A stretch of DNA of 64,000 nt from Candidatus Ornithobacterium hominis (GTDB lineage Bacteria > Bacteroidota > Bacteroidia > Flavobacteriales > Weeksellaceae): assembly GCF_951229915.1 (NCBI RefSeq), contig NZ_OX579588.1, positions 1,765,001 to 1,829,000 of the forward strand, read 5' to 3'. The position numbers and the translations under genes are program-made. Shown here piece by piece: positions 43,373 through 52,749 of this stretch. Every line of letters starts with the position of its first letter. Positions within the stretch are counted from its first letter, which is position 1. The notes under the pieces were generated by a model. The model was not told the origin of the DNA, made no database searches, and saw only the letters and a program-made list of their open reading frames with translations.

Positions 43373-44032
43373 ATGAAATCATTAACGATTCAAGGGAAAA
43401 AAAGAGAAAGCGTTGGAAAAACGAGTACACGTGCCCTGCGTAATGCTGAACGAGTACCTTGTGTTGTTTACGGTGGAAGCGAGCCCATCCATTTCTCTGC
43501 CAACGTGCGAGAGTTCAAGGACTTAGTCTACACCCCGGAAGCACACATTGTAAATCTTGAGCTAGAAGGTGCAGACTCTGTAAATTGTGTTTTACAAGAC
43601 ATTCAGTTTCATCCAGTGACTGATGAGATTTTACACATTGATTTCTATGAAATCAATGAGAATAAACCAGTTGTAATGACTGTTCCTGTAAGGCTAGAAG
43701 GTAGAGCACGTGGTGTGATGGCTGGTGGTGTATTACGATTCAACCAAAGAAACTTAAAAGTAAAAGCGATTCCGTCTAAATTGCCAGATGAAATCGTGGT
43801 GAATATTTCTTCTATGCGAATTGGCCACAAGAAATACATCAAAGATCTGCGTGTAGACGATTTTGAATTAGTACACCCAGATAACCAAGTTGTTTGTATG
43901 ATTAAAACGGCTAGAACTGCTATTGCTATTGCCGATGATGATGAAGATGAAGAAGATAGCGAAGCAGCAGAAGACCAAGCAACTGAAGCCGCAGAGGGTA
44001 ACAATGATTCTGCTGAAGAAACTCAGGAGTAA
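43373..44032 (+). CDS. rplY: 50S ribosomal protein L25 (general stress protein Ctc type)
   Basis: 219 residues, the two-domain form: N-terminal 5S-rRNA-binding domain (VGKTSTRALRNAERVPCVVYGG; LQDIQFHPVTDEILHIDFYEI) and C-terminal TL5 domain (GRARGVMAGGVLRFNQRNLKVKAIP). A very acidic tail of about 35 residues (DDDEDEEDSEAAEDQ...) is typical in Bacteroidota. Ends at a terminator at 44030-44086. Confidence 0.96.
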   Translation: MKSLTIQGKKRESVGKTSTRALRNAERVPCVVYGGSEPIHFSANVREFKDLVYTPEAHIVNLELEGADSVNCVLQDIQFHPVTDEILHIDFYEINENKPVVMTVPVRLEGRARGVMAGGVLRFNQRNLKVKAIPSKLPDEIVVNISSMRIGHKKYIKDLRVDDFELVHPDNQVVCMIKTARTAIAIADDDEDEEDSEAAEDQATEAAEGNNDSAEETQE

Positions 44033-44090
44033 AAATTTTTTAAGCCTTAAAAAAAGTCATTCTAAATTATCTTTAGAGTGACTTTTTTAT
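44032..44090 (+). terminator. Terminator of prs-rplY with an adjoining motif copy
   Basis: A motif copy (AAGCCTT at 44042-44048) overlaps the A tract; then AGTCATTCTAAA pairs with TTTAGAGTGACT (one G-T pair) and six T follow. It marks the end of the housekeeping part before the polysaccharide locus. Confidence 0.8.
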
Positions 44091-44124
44091 AATATCAAAC
44101 AATCGATTTAAAATTTCTTTTTAG

Positions 44125-44132
44125 CATATTTG
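44125..44132 (+). promoter_or_regulatory. Candidate -7 box of the polysaccharide operon
   Basis: CATATTTG fits TAnnTTTG with one mismatch at the first base and is 17 bases before the first gene of the locus. The -33 box is unclear. Confidence 0.4.
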
Positions 44133-44149
44133 TAGTCTAAATTGATTCA

Positions 44150-44761
44150 ATGATGTATCAATCTTTTTTCAAACGAATCTTTGATTTCTCTTTAGCTTTA
44201 TTGGGTTTTATCTTCTTATTACCCATCTTCATCATCGTTTATATCAGGTTGTATATTGCAAATCATGGCAAACCTTTCTTCTTCCAAATCAGACCTGGAA
44301 AGAACGAAAGGCTATTCAAAATCATCAAGTTCAAAACCATGAACGATAAAAAAGATGCTCAAGGCAATTTGTTACCTGATGCAGAGAGATTAACTTCCGT
44401 TGGGCAATTCGTGAGGAAAACTTCACTTGATGAGATTCCTCAATTAATTAATGTCATCAAAGGTGATATGAGCTTAGTCGGCCCTCGCCCTCTACTGCCA
44501 GAGTATTTGCCGCTGTACAATGAGCATCAAAAGAAAAGACATAAAGTTAGGCCAGGCATCACAGGTTGGGCTCAAGTAAACGGAAGAAATGCCATATCTT
44601 GGGAGCAAAAATTTGATTATGACGTGTGGTATGTTGAAAATTTAAATTTTATTTTGGATTTAAGGATTATTTACTTAACTTTCTTGAAGGTTTTTAAATC
44701 AGAAGGGATTTCAGCCAAAGGGCAAGTAACGATAACTAAATTTACTGGAAACGCAAAGTAG
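44150..44761 (+). CDS. pglC: Phosphoglycosyl transferase, PglC-like initiating sugar transferase
   Basis: Moves a phospho-sugar from a UDP-sugar to undecaprenyl phosphate, starting the repeat unit at the cytoplasmic face. The 203-residue monotopic type: one N-terminal membrane segment (LALLGFIFLLPIFIIVYIRL), FKTM near residue 63, the KTSLDEIPQL motif with the catalytic Asp-Glu pair, and GDMSLVGPRPLLPEYL. Followed directly by pglD, pglE and pglF homologues, so the sugar is probably UDP-N,N'-diacetylbacillosamine. Confidence 0.92.
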   Translation: MMYQSFFKRIFDFSLALLGFIFLLPIFIIVYIRLYIANHGKPFFFQIRPGKNERLFKIIKFKTMNDKKDAQGNLLPDAERLTSVGQFVRKTSLDEIPQLINVIKGDMSLVGPRPLLPEYLPLYNEHQKKRHKVRPGITGWAQVNGRNAISWEQKFDYDVWYVENLNFILDLRIIYLTFLKVFKSEGISAKGQVTITKFTGNAK

Positions 44762-44762
44762 A

Positions 44763-45362
44763 ATGGTGATTTTTGGCGCAAGCGGACACGGCAAAGTGGT
44801 TGCCGATATTATCAAGCTAGAAAATAAATTTAGTGTCGATTGTTTTTTGGACGATGCTGAGAAAGGAGATTCTTTTTACGGATTTCCTCTTTATTTAAGA
44901 GAAGGCTACTTTCAAGAAATTAAAAATTTATTCATCGCCATAGGAGATAATAGAATAAGAAAGAAAATTCATGGTGAATTTAACGTTAATTTCCCTTCTA
45001 TTAAACATCCTTCAGCTATTTTATCAAATTCTGTAACAATAGGAGAGGGAACCTGTTTTATGGCGAATTCTACAGTGAATGCAGATACCAAAATCGGGAA
45101 GCAGTGTATCGTAAACACGAGTGCAAGTATAGACCACGATTGTGAAATTGGTGATTATGTTCATGTTTCACCTAATGCTTCGTTAGCTGGGAATGTGAGC
45201 GTGGGCGAATTAAGCCATATAGGAATTGGAGCTTCAATCATTCAAGGAATAAATATTGGTAAAAATGTTATGATTGGTGCAGGGAGTGTAATTATCAATA
45301 ATATTCCTGACCACTCAATTGTAATTGGCGTCCCTGGAAAAATAATAAAGAAAAATGAGTGA
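44763..45362 (+). CDS. pglD: Sugar N-acetyltransferase, PglD-like
   Basis: A 199-residue protein with an N-terminal Rossmann-like UDP-sugar-binding part (VIFGASGHGKVVADII) and a C-terminal left-handed beta-helix of hexapeptide repeats ending GVPGKIIKK. The catalytic His lies in SIDHDCEIGDYVHVSPNA. It acetylates the 4-amino group made by the next gene's product. It overlaps the aminotransferase gene by 8 bases. Confidence 0.92.
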   Translation: MVIFGASGHGKVVADIIKLENKFSVDCFLDDAEKGDSFYGFPLYLREGYFQEIKNLFIAIGDNRIRKKIHGEFNVNFPSIKHPSAILSNSVTIGEGTCFMANSTVNADTKIGKQCIVNTSASIDHDCEIGDYVHVSPNASLAGNVSVGELSHIGIGASIIQGINIGKNVMIGAGSVIINNIPDHSIVIGVPGKIIKKNE

Positions 45363-46488
45363 CGAAAAAATATGGTTGTCTTCTCCACACATGGGAGGGG
45401 AAGAGTTAAAGTATATTCATGAAGCTTTTGAGCAAAACTGGATTGCTCCGCTTGGTCCAAATGTGAATGAATTTGAGAAAAGCTTAGAAGATTATTTGGG
45501 GAACAATGTTTCTGTAGCGGCCTTATCTTCGGGCACTGCGGCTATTCATCTAGGTTTAAAATTATTAGATGTTCAAGCTGGCGATGAAGTTATTTGCCAA
45601 AGCATGACGTTTGCCGCTTCTGCTAATCCCATACAATATTTAGGCGCGAAACCTATTTTTGTGGACAGTGAAATAGAGACTTGGAACATTTGCCCGCAAG
45701 CGCTGGAAGATGCCATTAAAGATAGAATAAAAAAAGGGGTGAAGCCAAAAGCCATTATTGGCGTTCATCTATATGGAATGCCTTATCAACATAAAGAAAT
45801 AAGGGAGATTTCAGAAAAATACGAAATTCCTGTTTTGGAAGATAGTGCAGAAGCTTTAGGTAGCTTCTATGACGGGAGGGCCTGTGGAACTTTAGGAGAT
45901 ATTGGCATTTTAAGCTTTAACGGGAATAAAATTATTACCACTTCGGGCGGTGGAGCCTTAGTAGCACATTCAGAGGAAATTAAAAATAAAGCCGTTTTCC
46001 TTGCGACTCAGGCTCGTGACGATGCTCCGCATTATCAGCACAGCGAAATCGGGCACAATTATAGGCTGAGCAATGTCTCTGCTGGGATTGGGCGAGGGCA
46101 AATGAAGGTTTTGAACCAATGGGTAGAAGCTAGAAGACAGGTTTTTGAATTTTATAAAGGCTTTCTAAAGGATTTTGAACATATTGTTTTGCAGAGTAAT
46201 CCTTCAGATAAATTCTCACCAAACAGATGGCTAACGGCTCTTTATTTTGACGATAAAAATGGATATGATTTGAGAGAAAATTTAAGGCTTAAATTATTAG
46301 AAAAAAACATTGAATCTAGGCCATTATGGAAGCCCATGCATTTGCAGCCAGTCTTCAAAGATTTCCCATACTATGGCTCTTCTGTTTCAGAAAACCTCTT
46401 CAGTAAAGGAATTTGTTTGCCAAGTGGTTCTAACTTGACTTTAGAAGAAAAAGATAGAATAAAAAGAGTTATAATAGATATTTTATAA
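45355..46488 (+). CDS. pglE: DegT/DnrJ/EryC1 aminotransferase, PglE-like
   Basis: PLP-dependent 4-aminotransferase of 377 residues. WLSSPHMGGEELKYIHEAF at the start, AALSSGTAAIHLGL near residue 58, EDSAEALGSFYDGRACG, and the PLP lysine in SFNGNKIITTSGGGALV. The N-terminal sequence and context point to UDP-4-keto-QuiNAc as acceptor. A weak motif-like sequence is at about 46285. Confidence 0.93.
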   Translation: MSDEKIWLSSPHMGGEELKYIHEAFEQNWIAPLGPNVNEFEKSLEDYLGNNVSVAALSSGTAAIHLGLKLLDVQAGDEVICQSMTFAASANPIQYLGAKPIFVDSEIETWNICPQALEDAIKDRIKKGVKPKAIIGVHLYGMPYQHKEIREISEKYEIPVLEDSAEALGSFYDGRACGTLGDIGILSFNGNKIITTSGGGALVAHSEEIKNKAVFLATQARDDAPHYQHSEIGHNYRLSNVSAGIGRGQMKVLNQWVEARRQVFEFYKGFLKDFEHIVLQSNPSDKFSPNRWLTALYFDDKNGYDLRENLRLKLLEKNIESRPLWKPMHLQPVFKDFPYYGSSVSENLFSKGICLPSGSNLTLEEKDRIKRVIIDIL

Positions 46489-46490
46489 TT

Positions 46491-48431
46491 ATGCCTAATT
46501 CAGCAGCTAAACAAAGAAAAAATTTATATAATCAAACCAAATCATTAGCTGGTAAGATTTACAATATGGAGCACCTGCCCCGGTGGGCTGTGTTGCTTAT
46601 TGATGTTTTTATTATTTCTTGCTCTTTACTTATCACTTATACTTTTATGCATTTATGGAATGTAGTAGATGGCTTCAGTCCGTTAAATGACATTTACAGT
46701 ATTTTCATCGTCTTTATCATTTCGGTCATCTATTTGCTTTCTTTTAATATTTCATCAGGCGTCATTCGGCACTCTTCATTGCATGATATTATAAAAATTA
46801 GCTTGGCCTGTACGCTAAATCTTTTCACATTACTTGCCATCTCTTATGGGTATTATTATTTAAATGAAATCAAGCTTTTCTATGACCCTTCTATTATATT
46901 TCACTCCATTATTAGTTTTTTAGGCTTGATTCTATTTCGATTTTATGTCAAGCTAGCTTTCATTAATTTCACTAAATGGTTTAACTCTGAAAACAATGAA
47001 AATATCTTGGTTTTCGGTACAGACGAGGGAGCTGTTGCCATAGCTAACACCATCAAAGACAGAAATCAAGTATTTAATTTAAAAGGCTTTATAAATCCTA
47101 AAAATATCTCTTCCAAAAACCGAATTTTATCAAAGAAAATTTATACAATCAATGATGTTTTAAACAATCAAGAGATTATAGACTCTATAAAAAGTGTGAT
47201 TTTCGATGATGAATTTCTTAAAAACGATGAATTTGAGTCTTTGGCTAACAAACTTATTCAGAAAAACTACAAGATTTATCATATTCCCCTGAAAGTTTTT
47301 GATAAAAATGATAACTCTTCTGCTAATGAGATTCAAAGTTTAAAAATTGAAGATTTGCTTTACCGCGAGCAAATTACAATAGAAAATGATGAAATAAGCA
47401 AAAGACATATAGATAAGAATATTTTGGTAACGGGTGGCGCTGGCTCTATTGGGAGTGAAATTGTGAGAAAGGTTGCTCAATTTAGCCCCAAAATAATTGT
47501 AGTTGTAGACCAAGCTGAGACTCCACTTAATAGCTTGAAATTGGAATTAACCGAATCTTTTCCTAATCAAAAGTTTGTTTTTCATCTAGCCGATGTAAGT
47601 AATAAATATCGCATCGAACCACTCTTCAAAAAATATAATTTCTCTATGGTTTACCATGCGGCTGCTTATAAGCATGTTCCCATTATTGAAGAAAACCCTA
47701 CAGAGGCGATTAATGTTAATATTATTGGCTCTAAAATTTTAGCTGATTTATCTAATAAATATAAAATCAATCGCTTTGTGATGGTGTCGACAGACAAAGC
47801 GGTGAACCCGACTAATGTCATGGGAGCTTCTAAACGGGTGGCTGAATTGTACGTTCAATCTCTTCAAGAGAAGCCTGAGAATACAACAAAGTTTATCACT
47901 ACACGTTTTGGGAATGTGCTGGGTTCAAATGGTTCTGTTATTCCACTTTTTAGAGCTCAAATAGAGAAAGGCGGACCAGTAACGGTGACACATGAGGAAA
48001 TCACACGCTATTTCATGACGATTCCAGAGGCTTGTGAACTAGTCTTGCAAGCAGGAACGATGGGGCATGGTGGCGAAATCTTTGTTTTTGATATGGGCGA
48101 GCCTGTTAAAATAATAGATTTAGCTAAAAAAATGATAAAACTAAGTGGGCTAGAGCCATATAGAGACATCCCCATTCATATCACTGGACTTAGGTCTGGC
48201 GAAAAGCTATATGAAGAATTATTAAGTGATAAATCGACAACTCTCCCCACATATCATGATAAAATTATGTGTTCTAGAGATGAGAGAATTCCTTATGAAG
48301 TCATTTCAGATAAGATACAAAAATTGGCAAGAGCATCTATCAAAAGAGATAAGGTTGAATTAGTGCTAATGATAAAGAATATCGTACCTGAATTTATTAG
48401 CCAAAATTCAGAATTTGAAAATTTAGATTAA
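46491..48431 (+). CDS. pglF: Membrane UDP-HexNAc 4,6-dehydratase, PglF/CapD-like
   Basis: A 646-residue protein. Four membrane segments occupy about residues 30-155, then a regulatory Rossmann domain (NILVFGTDEGAVAIANTI) and an extended-SDR catalytic domain (NILVTGGAGSIGSEIVRKV near residue 310; YHAAAYKHVPIIEENP; STDKAVNPTNVMGASKRVAE). The catalytic Tyr of usual SDRs is replaced by Met in the MGASK motif, as in the PglF/FlaA1 group. It makes UDP-4-keto-6-deoxy-GlcNAc, first step for diacetylbacillosamine. Confidence 0.93.
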   Translation: MPNSAAKQRKNLYNQTKSLAGKIYNMEHLPRWAVLLIDVFIISCSLLITYTFMHLWNVVDGFSPLNDIYSIFIVFIISVIYLLSFNISSGVIRHSSLHDIIKISLACTLNLFTLLAISYGYYYLNEIKLFYDPSIIFHSIISFLGLILFRFYVKLAFINFTKWFNSENNENILVFGTDEGAVAIANTIKDRNQVFNLKGFINPKNISSKNRILSKKIYTINDVLNNQEIIDSIKSVIFDDEFLKNDEFESLANKLIQKNYKIYHIPLKVFDKNDNSSANEIQSLKIEDLLYREQITIENDEISKRHIDKNILVTGGAGSIGSEIVRKVAQFSPKIIVVVDQAETPLNSLKLELTESFPNQKFVFHLADVSNKYRIEPLFKKYNFSMVYHAAAYKHVPIIEENPTEAINVNIIGSKILADLSNKYKINRFVMVSTDKAVNPTNVMGASKRVAELYVQSLQEKPENTTKFITTRFGNVLGSNGSVIPLFRAQIEKGGPVTVTHEEITRYFMTIPEACELVLQAGTMGHGGEIFVFDMGEPVKIIDLAKKMIKLSGLEPYRDIPIHITGLRSGEKLYEELLSDKSTTLPTYHDKIMCSRDERIPYEVISDKIQKLARASIKRDKVELVLMIKNIVPEFISQNSEFENLD

Positions 48432-48469
48432 ATATTTTATTTTTTTACTTTTGTTTAAGATTCCTATTT

Positions 48470-49222
48470 ATGAAAAAAATAATTTTAACCTTTCTAATTG
48501 TTTTTACGATTACCTCTTGCCGTACACAGAAAGATGTTTTGTATTTACAAAATATTGACAATATCCCTATTGAATTAGATAATTTCACCAACCCTACCAT
48601 CCAAAGAGGGGATGTGATGACCATTATTGTAAGTGCTTATGATGAGGCTCTAGTAAAACCTTTTAACTTAGGAGGAGGAATCGCTAACACTACAAATAAA
48701 GCGACGGCTGAGCTTAACCCCAATTCATATTTGGTGGATGGCGAAGGTAACATTGAATTTCCAATGCTGGGGACCATCAATGCTGCTGGTAAGACAAGAA
48801 AAGCTCTTTCAGATGAACTTCAACAAAAAATTTCAGAATTCATTAAGAATCCTATGGTAAATATTCGAATCATGAATTTTAAAGTAACCATGCTAGGTGA
48901 ATTTAACAAGCAAGGGGTCGTTAATTCAACCTCTGATCGCATTAACATCATGGAAGCTATTGCCAATGCGGAGGGAATGTCTTATTATGCTATTCGTGAT
49001 TCAGTTATGCTAATTAGAACCATTGATGGGAAAAGACATCATACCTTTGTTAATTTACATGATGCTAATTTAATGAATAGCGACTATTATTACTTGAGAC
49101 AAAATGACATTTTATATGCCTTGCCTACAAAATCAAGAGCTATGGAATTTAACACAAAACCTATAACCTCTGTATTAACAGTACTTGGGTTTTTAACTGC
49201 AATTATTGCTTTATTTAAATAG
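48470..49222 (+). CDS. wza: Polysaccharide export lipoprotein, Wza-like
   Basis: A 250-residue lipoprotein (TITSC, Cys17) with a Poly_export domain (IQRGDVMTIIVSAYDEALVKPF; YLVDGEGNIEFPMLGTINAAGKT) and a SLBB domain (TMLGEFNKQGVVNS). It has a C-terminal hydrophobic helix (TSVLTVLGFLTAIIALF), as expected for the outer-membrane pore. Followed by wzc after four bases. Confidence 0.92.
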   Translation: MKKIILTFLIVFTITSCRTQKDVLYLQNIDNIPIELDNFTNPTIQRGDVMTIIVSAYDEALVKPFNLGGGIANTTNKATAELNPNSYLVDGEGNIEFPMLGTINAAGKTRKALSDELQQKISEFIKNPMVNIRIMNFKVTMLGEFNKQGVVNSTSDRINIMEAIANAEGMSYYAIRDSVMLIRTIDGKRHHTFVNLHDANLMNSDYYYLRQNDILYALPTKSRAMEFNTKPITSVLTVLGFLTAIIALFK

Positions 49223-49226
49223 ATAG

Positions 49227-51638
49227 ATGAAAACTAACAATATCCAAAATCCTTTTTTAGAAGAATCATCCTTTGAAAGAACAGCAAAATTAAGAGAGAG
49301 TATAGCAGCTTATATTAGAAGATGGCCTATTTTTTTAATCAGTATTTTATTCTTTTTATTTGTAGCTTGGCTATATACGCGTTATTTAACTCCGGTTTAT
49401 GAATCTAATATAAAAGTTTTAATCAAAGATTCTTCAAAAGAATTAGGTGCCAACATGTTATTAAGCAATTCTGGGGCGCAAAGAGCCATGTTTAATAGTT
49501 TAAATGATGAGGTAGAAATTATTAAATCCTATCAATTGGTTCAAAAAGTTATTAACAATTTAGATTTATCTAATACTTATATAAAACGAGGCAAAGTCAT
49601 TGATGTAGAGGTATATAAAAACGAACTTCCTATTTTATTAAAAAACTTTACCCCCGATTCATTGATTCATACCACAACCATGGAAATTGAATATAATTTG
49701 CCTAAAATAAAAATCACATCGGGTGAAGTGACGATTGATACCGAGCTTAATCAAGCTTTTAAAATAAATAAACAAAGTTTCTCTTTTTACAACAATCCCC
49801 ATAATAATCATAGTACGGTGGGGAGCTTTACAGTTATTTCTGCCCCTTCTAATTCCTTGACTAAAAGCTTAAAGAACGGAATTAGCATTGATTCTGAATA
49901 TTACTCCAATGTTATTACTATTTCATTAGATGGAGCTAATACCAACAAAACTGAAGCTATTTTAGCTGAATTAGTGAGAGTTTATAATCAAGATGCAAAA
50001 AAAGATAAATCTTTAGAATTTGAAAAAACAGAGGAATTTATTGAGGAAAGGATTGCCATTCTCAATAGAGAACTTTCTGGAGTTGAAGGGGAAAAAGAAA
50101 CCTTCCAACAATCGAATGATATTGCTAATTTACCTTCTGAAATTGTAGGTAGTATAGAAAGGAAAGATCAACTAGAGTCTCAACTATTAGAATTAGACAC
50201 TCAATTAAGTTTAGCCAATACTTATAAGAGTTATGTAAATAATCAATCGCTAAGCGAAGTTTTGCCTAGCGATATCTCCAATTCAGGTAGGAATACAAAC
50301 TCTGCGGTTTCTACCTACAATCAATTAGTTATGGAAAGGAATAATTTAATCGCAAATGGGGCTACTTCAAATCATCCAATGGTTAAAAATTTAGAAACAA
50401 GCATTTCATCAGCAAAACAAAATATTTTAACCAATATATCTAAACACCAAGAAGTTTTAAGAAGTACACGCAGAGATTTAACTTCACAGTTAACTTCTGC
50501 TTCTGGCTTCAAAAGACAAGCCCCTACATTTGAGCGTATAGCAAGAGACATTGACCGCCAGCAACAAATTAAAGAAAGTTTATATCTTCTATTATTAGAA
50601 AAAAGAGAAGAGGCCGCAATTTCTAAAGCAATTACTGAAGATAAAATAAAGATTATTAACCCTCCTTCAAGTACTGGCCCTGTATCTCCAATAAAGTCTA
50701 GATATTATTTGGGCGCTTTCGCTCTAGGTTTACTTTTACCCTTAGCTGGTATTTATATTAAAGAGTTGCTTAAAAATAAAATTGAAACACGCGATGATTT
50801 AGAAGAGTTAATCAATGGGAAGCCAATCGTTGGAGAAATCCCTCGCATAAATACTAAGCAAGATAAATATGTTGCTGTAAGAGGGGATTTGAGTAGTTTA
50901 TCTGAAGCTTTCAGAATTATGCGTACAAATCTAGAATTTGTGATTTCTAAAATTCAACGAGACACCTCAAAAGCTGTAGTCATTTTAGTCACTTCCTCCA
51001 TTAAAGGAGAGGGAAAGACTTTTATTTCCATGAATTATGCGCATACTCTAGGTCAATTAGAGGGTAAAAAAACTATCATCATTGGTTCAGATATTCGAAA
51101 TCCACAATTGCATAAATTTGAGAGCTTAGAAAAAAATATTCTTGGCTTAACCGATTATTTATACCACGAAAATGATGATGTAGAACAATACATTCACACC
51201 TCTAAGGCAGACAACAAGATAGATATTCTTTTTTCAGGGAGAATACCTCCAAATCCTACGGAAATGCTGATGAGTTTGCGTTTTGAGAATTTGATTAAAG
51301 AATTGCAAGAAAAATACGATTATATTGTCATAGATTCTGCTCCATTAGTATTGGTATCAGACACTTATCATATCAGCAATTTAGCTGATGTTACTCTCTA
51401 TGTTACCCGTTCTGAGCATACACCTAAAAACGTATTACGAGTTCCTCTAGAAGCTGAAGAAAAAAATCGTTTAAATCACTTAACTTTCGTTTTGAATGAC
51501 ATATCAACAGCCCATTCTGGCTATGCTTATGGCTACAAATATAACTATGGTTATGGATACGGATACGGCTTAAAAAATAGAAAACGTCCATTCCATGAAC
51601 GTTTATTATCAAGTTTTGGTATAAATTTAAAAAAATGA
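49227..51638 (+). CDS. wzc: Polysaccharide co-polymerase and tyrosine autokinase, Wzc-like
   Basis: 803 residues. N-terminal Wzz domain with two membrane helices (WPIFLISILFFLFVAWLY near 35; YYLGAFALGLLLPLAGIYI near 495), a long coiled periplasmic part, and a cytoplasmic BY-kinase: Walker A SSIKGEGKTFISMNYA, Walker A' IIGSDIRNPQ, Walker B YIVIDSAPL. The C-terminal tail has nine Tyr in YAYGYKYNYGYGYGYG, the autophosphorylation cluster. Controls chain length and export together with Wza. Overlaps the next gene by four bases. Confidence 0.95.
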   Translation: MKTNNIQNPFLEESSFERTAKLRESIAAYIRRWPIFLISILFFLFVAWLYTRYLTPVYESNIKVLIKDSSKELGANMLLSNSGAQRAMFNSLNDEVEIIKSYQLVQKVINNLDLSNTYIKRGKVIDVEVYKNELPILLKNFTPDSLIHTTTMEIEYNLPKIKITSGEVTIDTELNQAFKINKQSFSFYNNPHNNHSTVGSFTVISAPSNSLTKSLKNGISIDSEYYSNVITISLDGANTNKTEAILAELVRVYNQDAKKDKSLEFEKTEEFIEERIAILNRELSGVEGEKETFQQSNDIANLPSEIVGSIERKDQLESQLLELDTQLSLANTYKSYVNNQSLSEVLPSDISNSGRNTNSAVSTYNQLVMERNNLIANGATSNHPMVKNLETSISSAKQNILTNISKHQEVLRSTRRDLTSQLTSASGFKRQAPTFERIARDIDRQQQIKESLYLLLLEKREEAAISKAITEDKIKIINPPSSTGPVSPIKSRYYLGAFALGLLLPLAGIYIKELLKNKIETRDDLEELINGKPIVGEIPRINTKQDKYVAVRGDLSSLSEAFRIMRTNLEFVISKIQRDTSKAVVILVTSSIKGEGKTFISMNYAHTLGQLEGKKTIIIGSDIRNPQLHKFESLEKNILGLTDYLYHENDDVEQYIHTSKADNKIDILFSGRIPPNPTEMLMSLRFENLIKELQEKYDYIVIDSAPLVLVSDTYHISNLADVTLYVTRSEHTPKNVLRVPLEAEEKNRLNHLTFVLNDISTAHSGYAYGYKYNYGYGYGYGLKNRKRPFHERLLSSFGINLKK

Positions 51639-52606
51639 AAAAACATATTTTAGTAACTGGAGCAGCGGGTTTTATCGGTTCAAACTTAGCTGAAACGCTT
51701 TTAGCAAAAGGCTATCAAGTTTCAGGATTAGACAACTTTGCTACAGGTCACAGAAAAAATATTGAAGCTTTCTTAGTTAACGAAAACTTTTCTTTCACAG
51801 AAGGAGATATTCGTGATTTAGCTACTTGCCAAGAAGCTTGTAAAACCGTTGATTTTATATTACATCAAGCAGCTTTAGGTTCTGTCCCTCGCTCTATCAA
51901 TGACCCAATTACGAGCAATGATGTAAATGTAGGTGGATTTCTCAACATGTTAGTAGCGGCAAGAGATAATGGCGTAAAAAGATTTGTATATGCCGCAAGT
52001 TCTTCTACTTACGGTGATTCTATCGCTTTGCCAAAAATTGAAGATAAAATCGGAAAACCACTTTCGCCTTATGCTGTAACTAAATTGGTAAACGAAGTTT
52101 ATGCCGATGTTTTTTACAAAACTTATGGATTAAACTCCATTGGCTTACGATATTTCAACGTTTTTGGCCGAAGACAAGACCCGAACGGAGCTTATGCAGC
52201 TGTGATTCCGAAATTTGTTTTACAATTTATGCAACACAAATCGCCAACCATCAATGGTGATGGCACATTTTCTCGTGATTTCACCTATATTGATAATGTG
52301 ATTCAAATGAATCTGAGGGCGATTGAAACAGAAAATGAAGCAGCTTTCAATGAAGTTTATAACACTGCCGTTGGTGATAGAACAAGCATCAAAGGCATGG
52401 CTGAATTATTGAGAACATACCTTTCTGAATACGATGCCGAAATTGCTAACGTAGAAATTTTATATGGCCCAAACCGAAAAGGAGATGTCCCTCATTCATT
52501 GGCTTCTATTGATAAAGCGAAAGAAAAATTAGGCTACGAACCTACCCATATCTTCCAAGAAGGACTGAAGGAAGCAGTGGCTTGGTATTGGGAAAATTTA
52601 CGTTGA
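51635..52606 (+). CDS. UDP-N-acetylglucosamine 4-epimerase (WbpP/TviC-like)
   Basis: Extended SDR of 323 residues: HILVTGAAGFIGSNLAETL, FTEGDIRD, LHQAALGSVPRSINDP, AASSSTYGDSIALPKIED and SPYAVTK hold the nucleotide and the Ser-Tyr-Lys triad. The SVPRSINDP and RRQDPNGAYAAVIPKF segments fit the TviC/WbpP subgroup acting on UDP-HexNAc. With the next gene it would give UDP-GalNAc uronate. Confidence 0.88.
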   Translation: MKKHILVTGAAGFIGSNLAETLLAKGYQVSGLDNFATGHRKNIEAFLVNENFSFTEGDIRDLATCQEACKTVDFILHQAALGSVPRSINDPITSNDVNVGGFLNMLVAARDNGVKRFVYAASSSTYGDSIALPKIEDKIGKPLSPYAVTKLVNEVYADVFYKTYGLNSIGLRYFNVFGRRQDPNGAYAAVIPKFVLQFMQHKSPTINGDGTFSRDFTYIDNVIQMNLRAIETENEAAFNEVYNTAVGDRTSIKGMAELLRTYLSEYDAEIANVEILYGPNRKGDVPHSLASIDKAKEKLGYEPTHIFQEGLKEAVAWYWENLR

Positions 52607-52749
52607 TTTATTTTAAATTCTAAATTTTGAACGGATCGGAAAAAAAGACATTATACTTTTAAATTTCAGACACTAAACACACATTACTCTTTGTACATTT
52701 TAAATTTAACTTAACGATAAGAACCTGATAATCAACACTAATTAAAACT

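Noticed and set aside
43645..44004. 119-codon minus-strand ORF with long Ser runs opposite rplY
   Set aside because: The Ser run is the antisense of the acidic Asp/Glu tail of L25.
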